DNA of 64,000 nucleotides, from assembly GCF_902459525.1 (NCBI RefSeq), contig NZ_LR699166.1:535501-599500 (forward strand). The letters run 5' to 3'. The position numbers were made by a program, and so were the translations under genes. The notes under the pieces are model-generated. The model searched no databases, had not been told where the DNA came from, and saw nothing but the letters and a program-made list of their open reading frames with translations. Shown piece after piece: positions 28,001 to 37,463 of the stretch. Positions within the stretch are counted from its first letter, which is position 1. Each line of letters starts with the position of its first letter. Source of the stretch: Sideroxydans sp. CL21 (lineage in GTDB: Bacteria > Pseudomonadota > Gammaproteobacteria > Burkholderiales > Gallionellaceae).

Positions 28001-29950
28001 GTTGGCGCACTGGAAACGCTGTTGCTGGACAAGCACAACTACCAGTCCATGGCCAGCGGCGACGGCGCCTGCCTGGGTTGCGGCGAGAAGTCGACCATTC
28101 ACTTGTTTACCAGCACGGTCACTGCGCTGCAGCAACCGCGCGTGAAGAAATTCCTGGGCAAGCTGGATAACTTGATCTCCAGTTTGGAAAACCACGTACG
28201 CATGAAGCTCAGCAGCTCGGTCGATCTGACTGACACGCAAGCGCTGATGCAGGCGGTACAGGCCAACAAGGGGCACGACCTGACCTTGGCCAACCTGTCG
28301 GAAAGCCTGCTGGCAAAACATCCCGGCCAGCCTATCGACCCGCAATGGTTGCGTCGCGTGAGCCAGATGCTGGAAAAACTCAAGGACCTGCGTTGGCGCT
28401 ACATGGAAGGGCCGAGCAAGAAAGGCCGGGCCGAAATGGGTATCGTCAACTCCACCGGCTGCACCTCGGTGTGGGCGTCCACTTTCCCGTTCAATCCGTA
28501 TCCGTTCCCGTGGACTTCGCACCTGTTCCAGGATTCGCCATCGGTAGCGATGGGCGTGTTTGAAGGACACATGGCCAAGATGGTGGAAGGTTTCAAGACT
28601 GTGCGCCAGGTCGAGATGGAGCTTGCAGGTGGTTATGATCCGGTCGAGAAAGACGACTTCTTCGCACGCTTCAACTGGGAACAACTCAGCGACGAAGAAT
28701 GGCATCTGTGTCCGCCGGTGCTGGCAATGGGCGGCGACGGTGCGATGTTCGATATCGGTTTCCAGAATTTGTCGCGTGCCCTGATGGCGGGCAAGCCGAT
28801 CAAGATCCTGATCGTGGATACGCAGGTGTATTCCAACACCGGTGGACAGGCCTGTACCTCCGGCTTCATCAGCCAAGTGGCCGACATGTCGCCGTACGGC
28901 GCAAGCAAGCACGGCAAGACCGAGAAGCGCAAAGAGATCAGCATCATCGGCATGGCGCACCGCACTTCTTTTGTAACGCAGGGTTCACTGGCCAACACCA
29001 CGCACTTGCTGGAAAGCTTCATCGACGGTTTGAACAGCCGCCGCCCTGCATTGTTCAACGTGTACGCAGTGTGCCCGCCTGAACACGGCGTGGGCGACAA
29101 CAGCGCCGTGGAGCAAAGCAAGATGGCCGTGGAAGGGCGTGCTTTCCCGTTGTTTCGCTACAACCCGGATCTGGGCGTGACCTTCTCCGAGTGTGTCACG
29201 CTGGAAGGCAATCCGGCGCTGGACGCCGACTGGCCGGTTTACAACCTCGACTATGTGGATGAGAAGGGCGTCAAGAAATCGATGAACGTGCCCATGACGT
29301 TCGCCGATTTCGCATTGACCGAAGGCCGTTTCGCCAAGCAGTTCAAGAAGGCACCGCCGGAAACCTGGAATGACAACATGGTGTCGCTGGGTGATTTCCT
29401 CAAACTGTCCGAGGATGAACGCGACGGCAAATTCCCGTTCATCTGGTCGGTGGACAAGAAGAATCGCCTGATGCGAGTGCTGACGTCGGTGGAGATGGTG
29501 CGTGCTTGTGAAGAACGATTGCAGTTTTGGCACCAGCTCAAGGACGTGGCCGGCATCAACCGTCCGCAGGTCAACGAAGAAGCCATTGCCAGCCGCGTGC
29601 GGCAGGAGTTGATACAGAAACTGTCTTCCGGTCTCGGCCTCAGCTCCAGCGACGCGCCGCGAGCGGTCGTTGCGACAGCACCCGCCGCTAATGCGGACGG
29701 CTATGAGCAGGCCTGGGTCGACACGCCGGAATGCACGGCGTGCGACGAATGCATCAACATCAATTCAAAGGTATTTGGCTACAATGATGCGAAAAAAGTC
29801 GTCGTCCTCAACCCGAAGGCGGGCACTTATCTGGACCTGGTTAAAGCGGCAGAAAAATGCACCGCAGGCGTCATCCACCCCGGTACGCCGTGGAACATGA
29901 ATGAGCCGAACCTGGACAAGCTTAAACAACGCGCAGCGAAGTTTAATTGA
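25040..29950 (+). CDS. Very large pyruvate:ferredoxin/flavodoxin oxidoreductase
   Basis: Thiamine-diphosphate enzyme interconverting pyruvate + CoA and acetyl-CoA + CO2 with low-potential electrons. ATG 25040 follows GGGG; the 1636-residue product exceeds the usual 1170-1230. Order: pyruvate domain (about 30-260, YPITPSTQM), transketolase-like domain II, gamma-type domain (about 510-700, GGWGAVTTGKNLA), a first 4Fe-4S motif CTACGNCFTQC (about 797) and a second CKGCAICVAEC (about 933), CLGCGE (about 1011), STGCTSVW (about 1138), the TPP motif GDGAMFDIG (about 1232) with NTGGQ, and a C-terminal ferredoxin-like tail (CTACDEC, about 1565). Insertions of about 80 and 100 residues separate motifs that are close in NifJ. 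It lies inside the rnf operon. Related 2-oxoacid specificity cannot be excluded. Confidence 0.9.
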   Translation: MLSKLKQKLMGADSGSHTQYKYPGTRDAIDGNTAVIMVEREASQAAGAYPITPSTQMGEYWAEEVAKGHLNTGGHPLIFVEPESEHAAAGVTAGMSMTGLRAVNFTSSQGLAFMHESLYAAVGKRLPYVLNLGCRAITKTTLNVHCAHDDYHCADDTGFIQVMAKNAQEAADLNMIGRKTAELALTPAIVAQDGFLTTHLIEPMMVPERELIAEYLGNADDLIDTPTPAQQMLYGPKRRRVPSNWDVDNPMQTGVVQNQDAYMQAVAAQRPYFFDHIPALFDKNAAEFHALTGRQYGRIDNYRCDDADYIILGQGSMTVQAAAVADWLRETRKIKVGVVNLTMYRPFPGDLLGQVLKGKKGVAVLERTDQPLSEDLPLMREVRSTVTKCLENGRDKTYPEYATYDSAKDMPSLYSGCYGLGSRDLQPEGLIAAVENMLPGAAHRKFYYLSVDFVRDESANPKQEIRQQELQTAYPGIKNLALRGSENPNLLPKNAIAVRMHSIGGWGAVTTGKNLAMTLFELLGWDIKANPKYGSEKKGQPTTYYLSAAPEPIRINCEYTNVDVVMSPDPQVFGHTNALEGMREGGVFIIQSNLGTAEALWETLPMQTQKYIVDKKIRVFFLDAFKIAREESSNTDLQLRMQGNAFQGAFFRASDVKERAGLSEETLFTAIENQLESKFGKKGKRIVEDNLRVVRRGYEEMHEIKPEQMIVGKRAKVVGKAAPALPVMLQQLPEGDGGISDIHRFWEQTGSFYMKGQGSDNLVDPFMGLSVIPAVTGVYRDMTGVRFEHPEWMAENCTACGNCFTQCPDSAIPGLVTTTTDVLNTAIQKIETGGRPTRFLRKFSRVIDKKLRSALDKDGLDVRALLANAITEAFAEDPTQGEDRGRLEAELNLLRAEVGGFKFATTKPYWTQKEKKEKGAGGLFSITINPYTCKGCAICVAECGDNALKMVTQTAESIETMRDDWNFWLDLPTTPPQFSRIDDLDEKVGALETLLLDKHNYQSMASGDGACLGCGEKSTIHLFTSTVTALQQPRVKKFLGKLDNLISSLENHVRMKLSSSVDLTDTQALMQAVQANKGHDLTLANLSESLLAKHPGQPIDPQWLRRVSQMLEKLKDLRWRYMEGPSKKGRAEMGIVNSTGCTSVWASTFPFNPYPFPWTSHLFQDSPSVAMGVFEGHMAKMVEGFKTVRQVEMELAGGYDPVEKDDFFARFNWEQLSDEEWHLCPPVLAMGGDGAMFDIGFQNLSRALMAGKPIKILIVDTQVYSNTGGQACTSGFISQVADMSPYGASKHGKTEKRKEISIIGMAHRTSFVTQGSLANTTHLLESFIDGLNSRRPALFNVYAVCPPEHGVGDNSAVEQSKMAVEGRAFPLFRYNPDLGVTFSECVTLEGNPALDADWPVYNLDYVDEKGVKKSMNVPMTFADFALTEGRFAKQFKKAPPETWNDNMVSLGDFLKLSEDERDGKFPFIWSVDKKNRLMRVLTSVEMVRACEERLQFWHQLKDVAGINRPQVNEEAIASRVRQELIQKLSSGLGLSSSDAPRAVVATAPAANADGYEQAWVDTPECTACDECININSKVFGYNDAKKVVVLNPKAGTYLDLVKAAEKCTAGVIHPGTPWNMNEPNLDKLKQRAAKFN

Positions 29951-29960
29951 GGGTGTGATT

Positions 29961-31412
29961 GTGAAAAATGACGCGATTGTAATGAAGAGTAAAGGGGGAA
30001 AGGAGAAGGGGGATGCCCACCCCGCGCCTATGGCGCGACCCTCCCTGCCGGGAAGGTTCTTTCCCTTTTCCCTTCTCTCTTCCCTCTTCTCTCGTAACGC
30101 GACCTTCGAGCACGGCATCCATCCGGACTATCACAAAGAGACCGGCAGCTTGCCGATACGCCGAATGGCGTTCGCACCGCGCCTGATCGTGCCGCTGTCG
30201 CAGCACATCGGAAAAGCGGCGGTGTGCTGCGTTAACGTCGGTCAGGAAGTATTGCGCGGCCAGGTCATTGCGACGGCGGACGGATTCGTTTCCCTGCCTG
30301 TACATGCACCGGCCACCGGCGTGGTCGAAGCGATAGGGGTGATGCCCGCTGCCAACGGCAAGATGGTGGATTCCATCACCATTCGCGTGTATGAAGCCGA
30401 CGGCCAGGAAGTACAGGTGCGTGCGCCGCTTGATGTCGATGCATTGGACAAGAATGAATTGATGGCCGCGATTCAGAGTACCGGAATTTCCGGTCTGGGC
30501 GGCGCCACTTTCCCCGCGCATGTGAAGCTCAGCGTGCCGCCGGAAACCGTCATCGACACCATGGTGGTGAACGGTGCCGAATGCGAACCTTTTCTCACTT
30601 GCGACCATCGCGTCATGGTCGAACGCACACAGGATCTGCTGCGCGGCATCCGCATCGCCATGAAAGCCAGCGGTGCGCCGCGCACTGTCATCGGCGTCGA
30701 GAACAACAAGCCGGATGCCATTGCGGCGATTCAGGCCGCGCTGCCTGCCGACGGCAGCATTACGGTAAAGGCGCTGGAAACCAAATATCCGCAGGGCGCG
30801 GAAGACACCATTATCTACGCGCTGCTCGGGCGCGAGATTCCTGCCGGACAGCGCCCAGCTTCCATAGGCGTGCTGGTGAACAACGTGATGACGCTGGCTT
30901 ATCTCGGGCGTCTGTTGCCTGCCGGGGAAGGCATCGTCGAGCGCGTGATCACTGTGGCCGGCCCGGCGGTGGAACGTCCCGGCAACTACATCGTGCCGAT
31001 AGGAACCCCGTTGCGTTTCCTGCTGGAGCAGGTCGGTGCGCGCAGCAGTGCGAAAGAAATCATACTCGGCGGGCCGATGATGGGCATGACCATCTCTTCG
31101 CTGGATGTGCCCGTCACCAAAGGCACTTCGGGTGTGCTCGCGTTCGGCAAAGGCCAGCTGCCGGTGGAAACCCAGCGCACCTATTCCTGCATCAAGTGCG
31201 GCGAATGTCTCAAGGTATGTCCCAAGTTCCTCAACCCGTCGCAAATGGGATTGCTCGCGGCCAAGAGCGAATACGAGCTGATGGCAGAACGCTACAACCT
31301 GGAGCGTTGCTTCGAGTGCGGCTGCTGCAGCTACGTCTGTCCTTCGCATATTCCATTGGTGCAGCAGTTCCGCATCGCCAAGGCACTCAACCGTAAAAAG
31401 GCCACAGCATGA
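29961..31412 (+). CDS. rnfC: Rnf complex subunit RnfC
   Basis: Peripheral NADH/FMN- and FeS-binding subunit. The 483-residue protein has the RnfC N-terminal barrel-sandwich (FEHGIHPDYHKETGSL), an NADH/FMN Rossmann-like region (GGATFPAHVKL, NGAECEPFLTCD) and two C-terminal 4Fe-4S motifs (CIKCGECLKVC and CFECGCCSYVC). GTG 29961 is my choice because GAGGGTG lies just upstream; ATG 29982 and ATG 30030 are alternatives. About 40 residues before FEHGIHP are low complexity (Lys/Gly-rich, then Phe/Ser/Leu) and are encoded by a GA/CT-rich hairpin repeat, so the family-like part begins near residue 50. It starts 10 bases after the PFOR stop and overlaps rnfD by four bases. Confidence 0.92.
   Translation: MKNDAIVMKSKGGKEKGDAHPAPMARPSLPGRFFPFSLLSSLFSRNATFEHGIHPDYHKETGSLPIRRMAFAPRLIVPLSQHIGKAAVCCVNVGQEVLRGQVIATADGFVSLPVHAPATGVVEAIGVMPAANGKMVDSITIRVYEADGQEVQVRAPLDVDALDKNELMAAIQSTGISGLGGATFPAHVKLSVPPETVIDTMVVNGAECEPFLTCDHRVMVERTQDLLRGIRIAMKASGAPRTVIGVENNKPDAIAAIQAALPADGSITVKALETKYPQGAEDTIIYALLGREIPAGQRPASIGVLVNNVMTLAYLGRLLPAGEGIVERVITVAGPAVERPGNYIVPIGTPLRFLLEQVGARSSAKEIILGGPMMGMTISSLDVPVTKGTSGVLAFGKGQLPVETQRTYSCIKCGECLKVCPKFLNPSQMGLLAAKSEYELMAERYNLERCFECGCCSYVCPSHIPLVQQFRIAKALNRKKATA
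29985..30100. repeat. GA/CT-rich imperfect hairpin repeat translated in rnfC
   Basis: A purine-rich left arm (aaagggggaaaggagaaggg) faces a pyrimidine-rich right arm (ccttttcccttctctcttcc) around a centre containing gcgcctatggcgc and cctgccggg. It looks like a REP/MITE-like palindromic element inserted at the 5' end of rnfC without breaking the frame. Confidence 0.55.
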
Positions 31413-32443
31413 GCATAGAGTTACGTACCTCGCCCCACCAGCACAGCGGGCGTGATGTCCCTGTCATCATGCGCAACGTGGTATTTGCACTGTTGCCGAT
31501 CTGCGTTTTTTCCATATGGCAATACGGACTGTCGGCTGCCGCGTTGATACTGGTCGTTACGCTGGCCTGTCTGGCCGCGGAGCGTGTCAATAACCTGATC
31601 AGGGACAACGGCAATTCTTTGTCCGACTGGAGTGCTGTCATCACCGGGGTGCTGCTGGCGCTCACGCTGCCACCTTCCTTTCCGCTGTGGATGGGCGCGG
31701 TTGCGGGCTTTGCGGCGATCTGGCTGGGCAAGTCGCTGTTCGGCGGTCTGGGCCAGAACCCGTTCAACCCGGCGCTGATCGGACGCGCATTTGTGCAGGC
31801 CGCGTTCCCGACGGCGATTAGCACCTGGGTGCCCGCCTATATGCCGCATCGCTTTGGCGAATTTATCCCGTCGTCGCTGACTGCGCCGTTCATGGTGCCG
31901 CCGGACATCGCGCTCTGGGTCAAACAGCAGGGCATGGACGCCTTTACCGGCGCAACGCCGCTGGCGCGCTGGAAGTTCGAGAACATCACCGCCTCTTCCA
32001 TGGATTTCCTGAACGGGAATATCACGGCCAGCGCGGGCGAAACTTCGGCCATCCTGATCCTGCTGTGCGGCCTGTATTTGGCATACAGAAAATTTCTCGA
32101 TTGGCGTATTCCGGTTGCAATATTGGGTAGCGCCGCGCTATTGGCCTGGGCGTTTCATTTCGCGCAACCGGCACGTTATCCCACGCCGACCTTCGTGCTG
32201 CTTTCCGGCGGTTTGATGCTGGGAGCGTGGTTCATGGCAACCGACATGGCGACTTCGCCCGTCACTCCGCGCGGCATCTGGCTTTACGGCGCGCTGATCG
32301 GCATCCTGACCGTCGTGATCCGTTATTTCGGCGGTCTGACCGAAGGAGTGATGTACGCCATCCTGATCGCCAATGCGACAGGATCCCTGCTGGACCAGTT
32401 CAATCAGCCCCGCATACTCGGCGGTAAAAAAGGTAAATCATGA
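31409..32443 (+). CDS. rnfD: Rnf complex subunit RnfD
   Basis: Integral membrane subunit of the ion-translocating ferredoxin:NAD+ oxidoreductase, homologous to NqrB. The 344 residues contain about nine membrane helices. The segment DAFTGATPLA (about 185) carries the Thr expected to hold covalently bound FMN. GQNPFNPALIGRAF is a family signature. Its ATG overlaps the rnfC stop (ATGA), and its own end overlaps rnfG in the same way, so translation is coupled along the operon. Confidence 0.95.
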   Translation: MSIELRTSPHQHSGRDVPVIMRNVVFALLPICVFSIWQYGLSAAALILVVTLACLAAERVNNLIRDNGNSLSDWSAVITGVLLALTLPPSFPLWMGAVAGFAAIWLGKSLFGGLGQNPFNPALIGRAFVQAAFPTAISTWVPAYMPHRFGEFIPSSLTAPFMVPPDIALWVKQQGMDAFTGATPLARWKFENITASSMDFLNGNITASAGETSAILILLCGLYLAYRKFLDWRIPVAILGSAALLAWAFHFAQPARYPTPTFVLLSGGLMLGAWFMATDMATSPVTPRGIWLYGALIGILTVVIRYFGGLTEGVMYAILIANATGSLLDQFNQPRILGGKKGKS

Positions 32444-33120
32444 GCGACACTCCGGAAATCAATACGCCAAGTTTTGCGATGGTGCGCACGCTGGGGTTGG
32501 TGTCTGTCATCTGCGGCATCATCATCGTCGGCATCTACCAGATCACGCTGCCGGCAGTGAACGCGAACAAGAAACTCGCGCTGGACAGGCAAGTGTTCAA
32601 GGTCTTCCCGAATGCGAAAAGCGTCGTGCCTTATTTTGCCGATCAAAGCGGAATTACAAATGCCGAAGGCCAGGACAAGGTGCCCGCCGGATCGGTGATG
32701 TTCTACGCGGTTTACGACGCTGCCAAAAAATTGACGGGCATCGCGGCGGAAGCTTCCTCCTCCGGCTATGCCGATCAGGTGCGCATACTTTATGCCTATG
32801 ACATGGACAAGCACGCCATCACCGGCATCGGTGTGATCTCGATGCGCGAAACACCCGGCATCGGGGACAAGATACTCACCGACCAGGCGTTCCTGAAAAA
32901 CTTCGAGGCGCTGGATGTGAGCTTGTCGTCCGATCTGCAAAGCCTTGCCAACGCGGTCAAGACGGTCAAGCACGGCACCAAGACAAATCCCTGGCAGATC
33001 GATGCCATCGCCGGTGCGACGGTGACCTCCAAGGCAGTGGGCCGCGGCATCAACGAATCCGCGCAGGCTTTGTTACCCCGACTTTTGCCGCATCTGGACA
33101 AATTAAGGAACCCATCATGA
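32440..33120 (+). CDS. rnfG: Rnf complex subunit RnfG
   Basis: Membrane-anchored flavoprotein subunit, homologous to NqrC. The 226 residues have one N-terminal helix (about 15-37) and a periplasmic FMN-binding domain with the covalent attachment motif AGATVTSKAV near residue 190 and TPGIGDKI upstream. It overlaps rnfD and rnfE by four bases each. Flavinylation would need an ApbE transferase, which is not encoded in this window. Confidence 0.95.
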   Translation: MSDTPEINTPSFAMVRTLGLVSVICGIIIVGIYQITLPAVNANKKLALDRQVFKVFPNAKSVVPYFADQSGITNAEGQDKVPAGSVMFYAVYDAAKKLTGIAAEASSSGYADQVRILYAYDMDKHAITGIGVISMRETPGIGDKILTDQAFLKNFEALDVSLSSDLQSLANAVKTVKHGTKTNPWQIDAIAGATVTSKAVGRGINESAQALLPRLLPHLDKLRNPS

Positions 33121-33752
33121 ATACACCTACCAGTTTCGATGAATTCTTGAACGGCTTGTGGAAGCAGAATCCGATCTTCGTCATGGTGCTGGGCATGTGC
33201 CCGACCCTTGCGGTGACCGTGTCGGCGGTGAATGCGATTTCCATGGGGCTGGCTACCACTTTTGTGCTGGGGACCTCGTGTCTGCTGGTGTCGCTGTTGC
33301 GCAATGCCATTCCCAAGCAAGTGCGCATTGCCAGTTACATCGTCATCATCGCCACCTTCGTCACCGTGGTGGACTACGCGATCCAGGCCATCAGTCTTGA
33401 TTTGTATGAGGCGCTCGGTGCTTACATCAAACTGATCGTGGCCAACTGCGTGCTGCTGGGCCGCGCCGAAGCGCATGCCGCGAAGAACCCGCCGCTGCCT
33501 GCCACCACCAACGCGCTCGGTATGGGACTGGGATTCACACTGGGCCTGTTCATGATTGGTTGCGTGCGCGAGATTCTCGGTGCCGGCAAACTGTTCGGCG
33601 TGGCGTTGTTCGGCGATCACTTCCAGCCGTGGGTGGTGATGGTGTTGCCGCCCGGCGGCTTCCTGGTGCTGGCGTTCTGGCTCATCACGATTGCCACTTT
33701 CCGTCACCTCAGCAAGAAACGCAACGTGCAATTGGAAGGAGCGCAATCATGA
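33117..33752 (+). CDS. rnfE: Rnf complex subunit RnfE
   Basis: Six-helix membrane subunit homologous to NqrD. The 211 residues include the half-helix cysteine motifs LGMCPTLAV (about 25) and VANCVLLGR (about 110). With the equivalent pair in RnfA these hold the intramembrane iron centre known from Nqr/Rnf structures. It is coupled to rnfG and overlaps the start of rnfA by four bases. Confidence 0.95.
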   Translation: MNTPTSFDEFLNGLWKQNPIFVMVLGMCPTLAVTVSAVNAISMGLATTFVLGTSCLLVSLLRNAIPKQVRIASYIVIIATFVTVVDYAIQAISLDLYEALGAYIKLIVANCVLLGRAEAHAAKNPPLPATTNALGMGLGFTLGLFMIGCVREILGAGKLFGVALFGDHFQPWVVMVLPPGGFLVLAFWLITIATFRHLSKKRNVQLEGAQS

Positions 33753-34336
33753 ACAACGCCTCCGTTGCCAATATCCTGCTGACCACCATCCTGCCCGGCA
33801 ATTTCGTGCTGGCGATGTTCCTCGGCATGTGCCCTTTCCTCGGCGTGTCGCAGAAGCTCAGCACTGCGGTGCCCATGGGTATTGCCACTGCCTTCGTGAT
33901 TCTGGTGGCCTCGGTTTCGGCCTATTTCCTGAACCAGGTGCTGGTGTACTTCCATCTGGAATTCCTCAGCGTGATCACCTTCATCACGGTCATCGCCTGT
34001 GCAGTGCAACTGGTGGAAATGTTCGTGAAAAAAACTTTCCCAGAGTTGTTCCGGCAACTGGGTATCTATCTGCCGCTGATCACCACCAACTGTGCTGTGC
34101 TCGGCGTGGCGCTGTTCCAGACTGCCCGCCAGTACAACTTTGCTCAGTCGCTGGCGTATAGCATCGGCGGCGGCATCGGCTTTACGCTGGCGCTGATACT
34201 CATGGCCGGTGTGCGCGAACGCATGCAGTTGTCCAACGTGCCGACGCTGGTGCAGGGCGCCGCGCTGAGCGTGGTGATCGGCGGTTTATTGTCCCTGTCG
34301 TTCATGGGCTTTTCCGGAATAGGAGGTGGAGAATGA
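33749..34336 (+). CDS. rnfA: Rnf complex subunit RnfA
   Basis: Six-helix membrane subunit homologous to NqrE, forming an inverted pair with RnfE. ATG 33749, preceded by GGAAGGA, gives 195 residues beginning MNNASVANILL; a longer in-frame reading from 33560 is a shadow of rnfE. The cysteine motifs are LGMCPFLGV and TNCAVLGVAL. In most proteobacteria rnfA comes first in the operon; here it is the last recognised rnf gene, and it overlaps the next small gene by four bases. Confidence 0.95.
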   Translation: MNNASVANILLTTILPGNFVLAMFLGMCPFLGVSQKLSTAVPMGIATAFVILVASVSAYFLNQVLVYFHLEFLSVITFITVIACAVQLVEMFVKKTFPELFRQLGIYLPLITTNCAVLGVALFQTARQYNFAQSLAYSIGGGIGFTLALILMAGVRERMQLSNVPTLVQGAALSVVIGGLLSLSFMGFSGIGGGE

Positions 34337-34512
34337 TTTATCTGTACACGGTGGGGTTATTGCTGTTTGTCATGGTGGCGTGGGTTGTCGTGCAGGCGGC
34401 AGCCAACCGCTTTGCCCACCATCATCCGGAATTCGGCACGGCACGCAGGATGGGCGAGGGGTGCTGCGGCAAATGTACGGGCGACACATGCGAGAACGAG
34501 CACAAACACTAA
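34333..34512 (+). CDS. 59-residue membrane protein with Cys-rich tail, last gene of the rnf operon
   Basis: The ATG lies in the rnfA stop (ATGA) with AGGAGGTGGAGA upstream, an excellent ribosome site, so it is very likely translated. One N-terminal membrane helix (about residues 4-23) is followed by a His/Arg-containing linker and a tail with four cysteines in the arrangement GCCGKCTGDTC, ending in a charged HKH. I do not recognise a named family. The size, single helix and Cys-rich tail recall NqrM, the factor needed to install iron between NqrD and NqrE, the homologues of RnfE and RnfA. A role in building the RnfA/RnfE iron centre is an inference. Confidence 0.75.
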   Translation: MIYLYTVGLLLFVMVAWVVVQAAANRFAHHHPEFGTARRMGEGCCGKCTGDTCENEHKH

Positions 34513-34595
34513 CATATTAGCAGTTGCCGTCATATAATTCCGGCCGGGGAATCCGGCAGTCCATAGCAACCAAATCAGAAAAACAGGAGAAGTGC

Positions 34596-36971
<2,376 letters not shown>

Positions 36972-37024
36972 ATTTGGCTCTAAGGCAATCGGATTCAGGT
37001 GAGTCCGGCTACCGCATCGACTAA

Positions 37025-37045
37025 CCGGACATGCTGCATGTCCGG
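37025..37045. repeat. Perfect inverted repeat downstream of ppsA
   Basis: Arms ccggacatg and catgtccgg are separated by ctg. It has no T run, lies between the ppsA stop and the terminator at 37087, and may help stabilise the 3' end of the mRNA. Confidence 0.55.
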
Positions 37046-37086
37046 GATCACCGGCAAGTGATTTCCCTTCCCCTCCCCATCCCACT

Positions 37087-37114
37087 CTCCCCTTTGGGGG
37101 AGGGGCTCTTTTTT
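37087..37114 (+). terminator. Terminator-like hairpin after ppsA
   Basis: Stem ctcccc / ggggag with a short T-rich loop, then ggggc and a run of six T. The surrounding C-rich sequence resembles the family of CCCTCTCCC-type palindromic repeats. Confidence 0.65.
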
Positions 37115-37162
37115 AACTTCACCTTGTCTTTTTTATAATTCCAGCGTCACGCAAATAGTTTT

Positions 37163-37203
37163 CTTACAACAATCTTACATTGCAAACTTACTACAACCTT
37201 ACA
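37163..37203. promoter_or_regulatory. Four CTTAC(A) half-sites in two 11-base-spaced pairs
   Basis: CTTACA, CTTACA, CTTACT and CTTACA begin at 37163, 37174, 37187 and 37198. The 11-base spacing within each pair is one helical turn, typical of tandem OmpR/PhoB-family binding sites. They lie about 265-300 bases upstream of the porin gene. The remaining gene-free sequence from 37115 to 37463 is A+T-rich and holds nothing else I can name. Confidence 0.45.
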
Positions 37204-37463
37204 ATCATAGGGAGATAACTGACACCCTCAATAGGCCCGCCAAATATAGGGCTTAAGGCTTTTATCTAATCCGGTTTTATTGCAGTTTTATGAAAATGGA
37301 AAAGCTGTTGCGCAATAGAGACGGTTATATGAAAAAAATATGACAAGTCGCACTTTGCTTTTCAATTTGGGCATAATGCGCCTCGAATTCTCACTCAGGA
37401 GAATTTAAAAGAATGCATCGGCGAGCGTGCTTGCCGATTGGGCCAATAAAACTTTAGGAGTTT

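Noticed and set aside
29943-31349. 468-codon minus-strand frame over rnfC
   Set aside because: Shadow of rnfC, which has full family motifs and two iron-sulfur sites.
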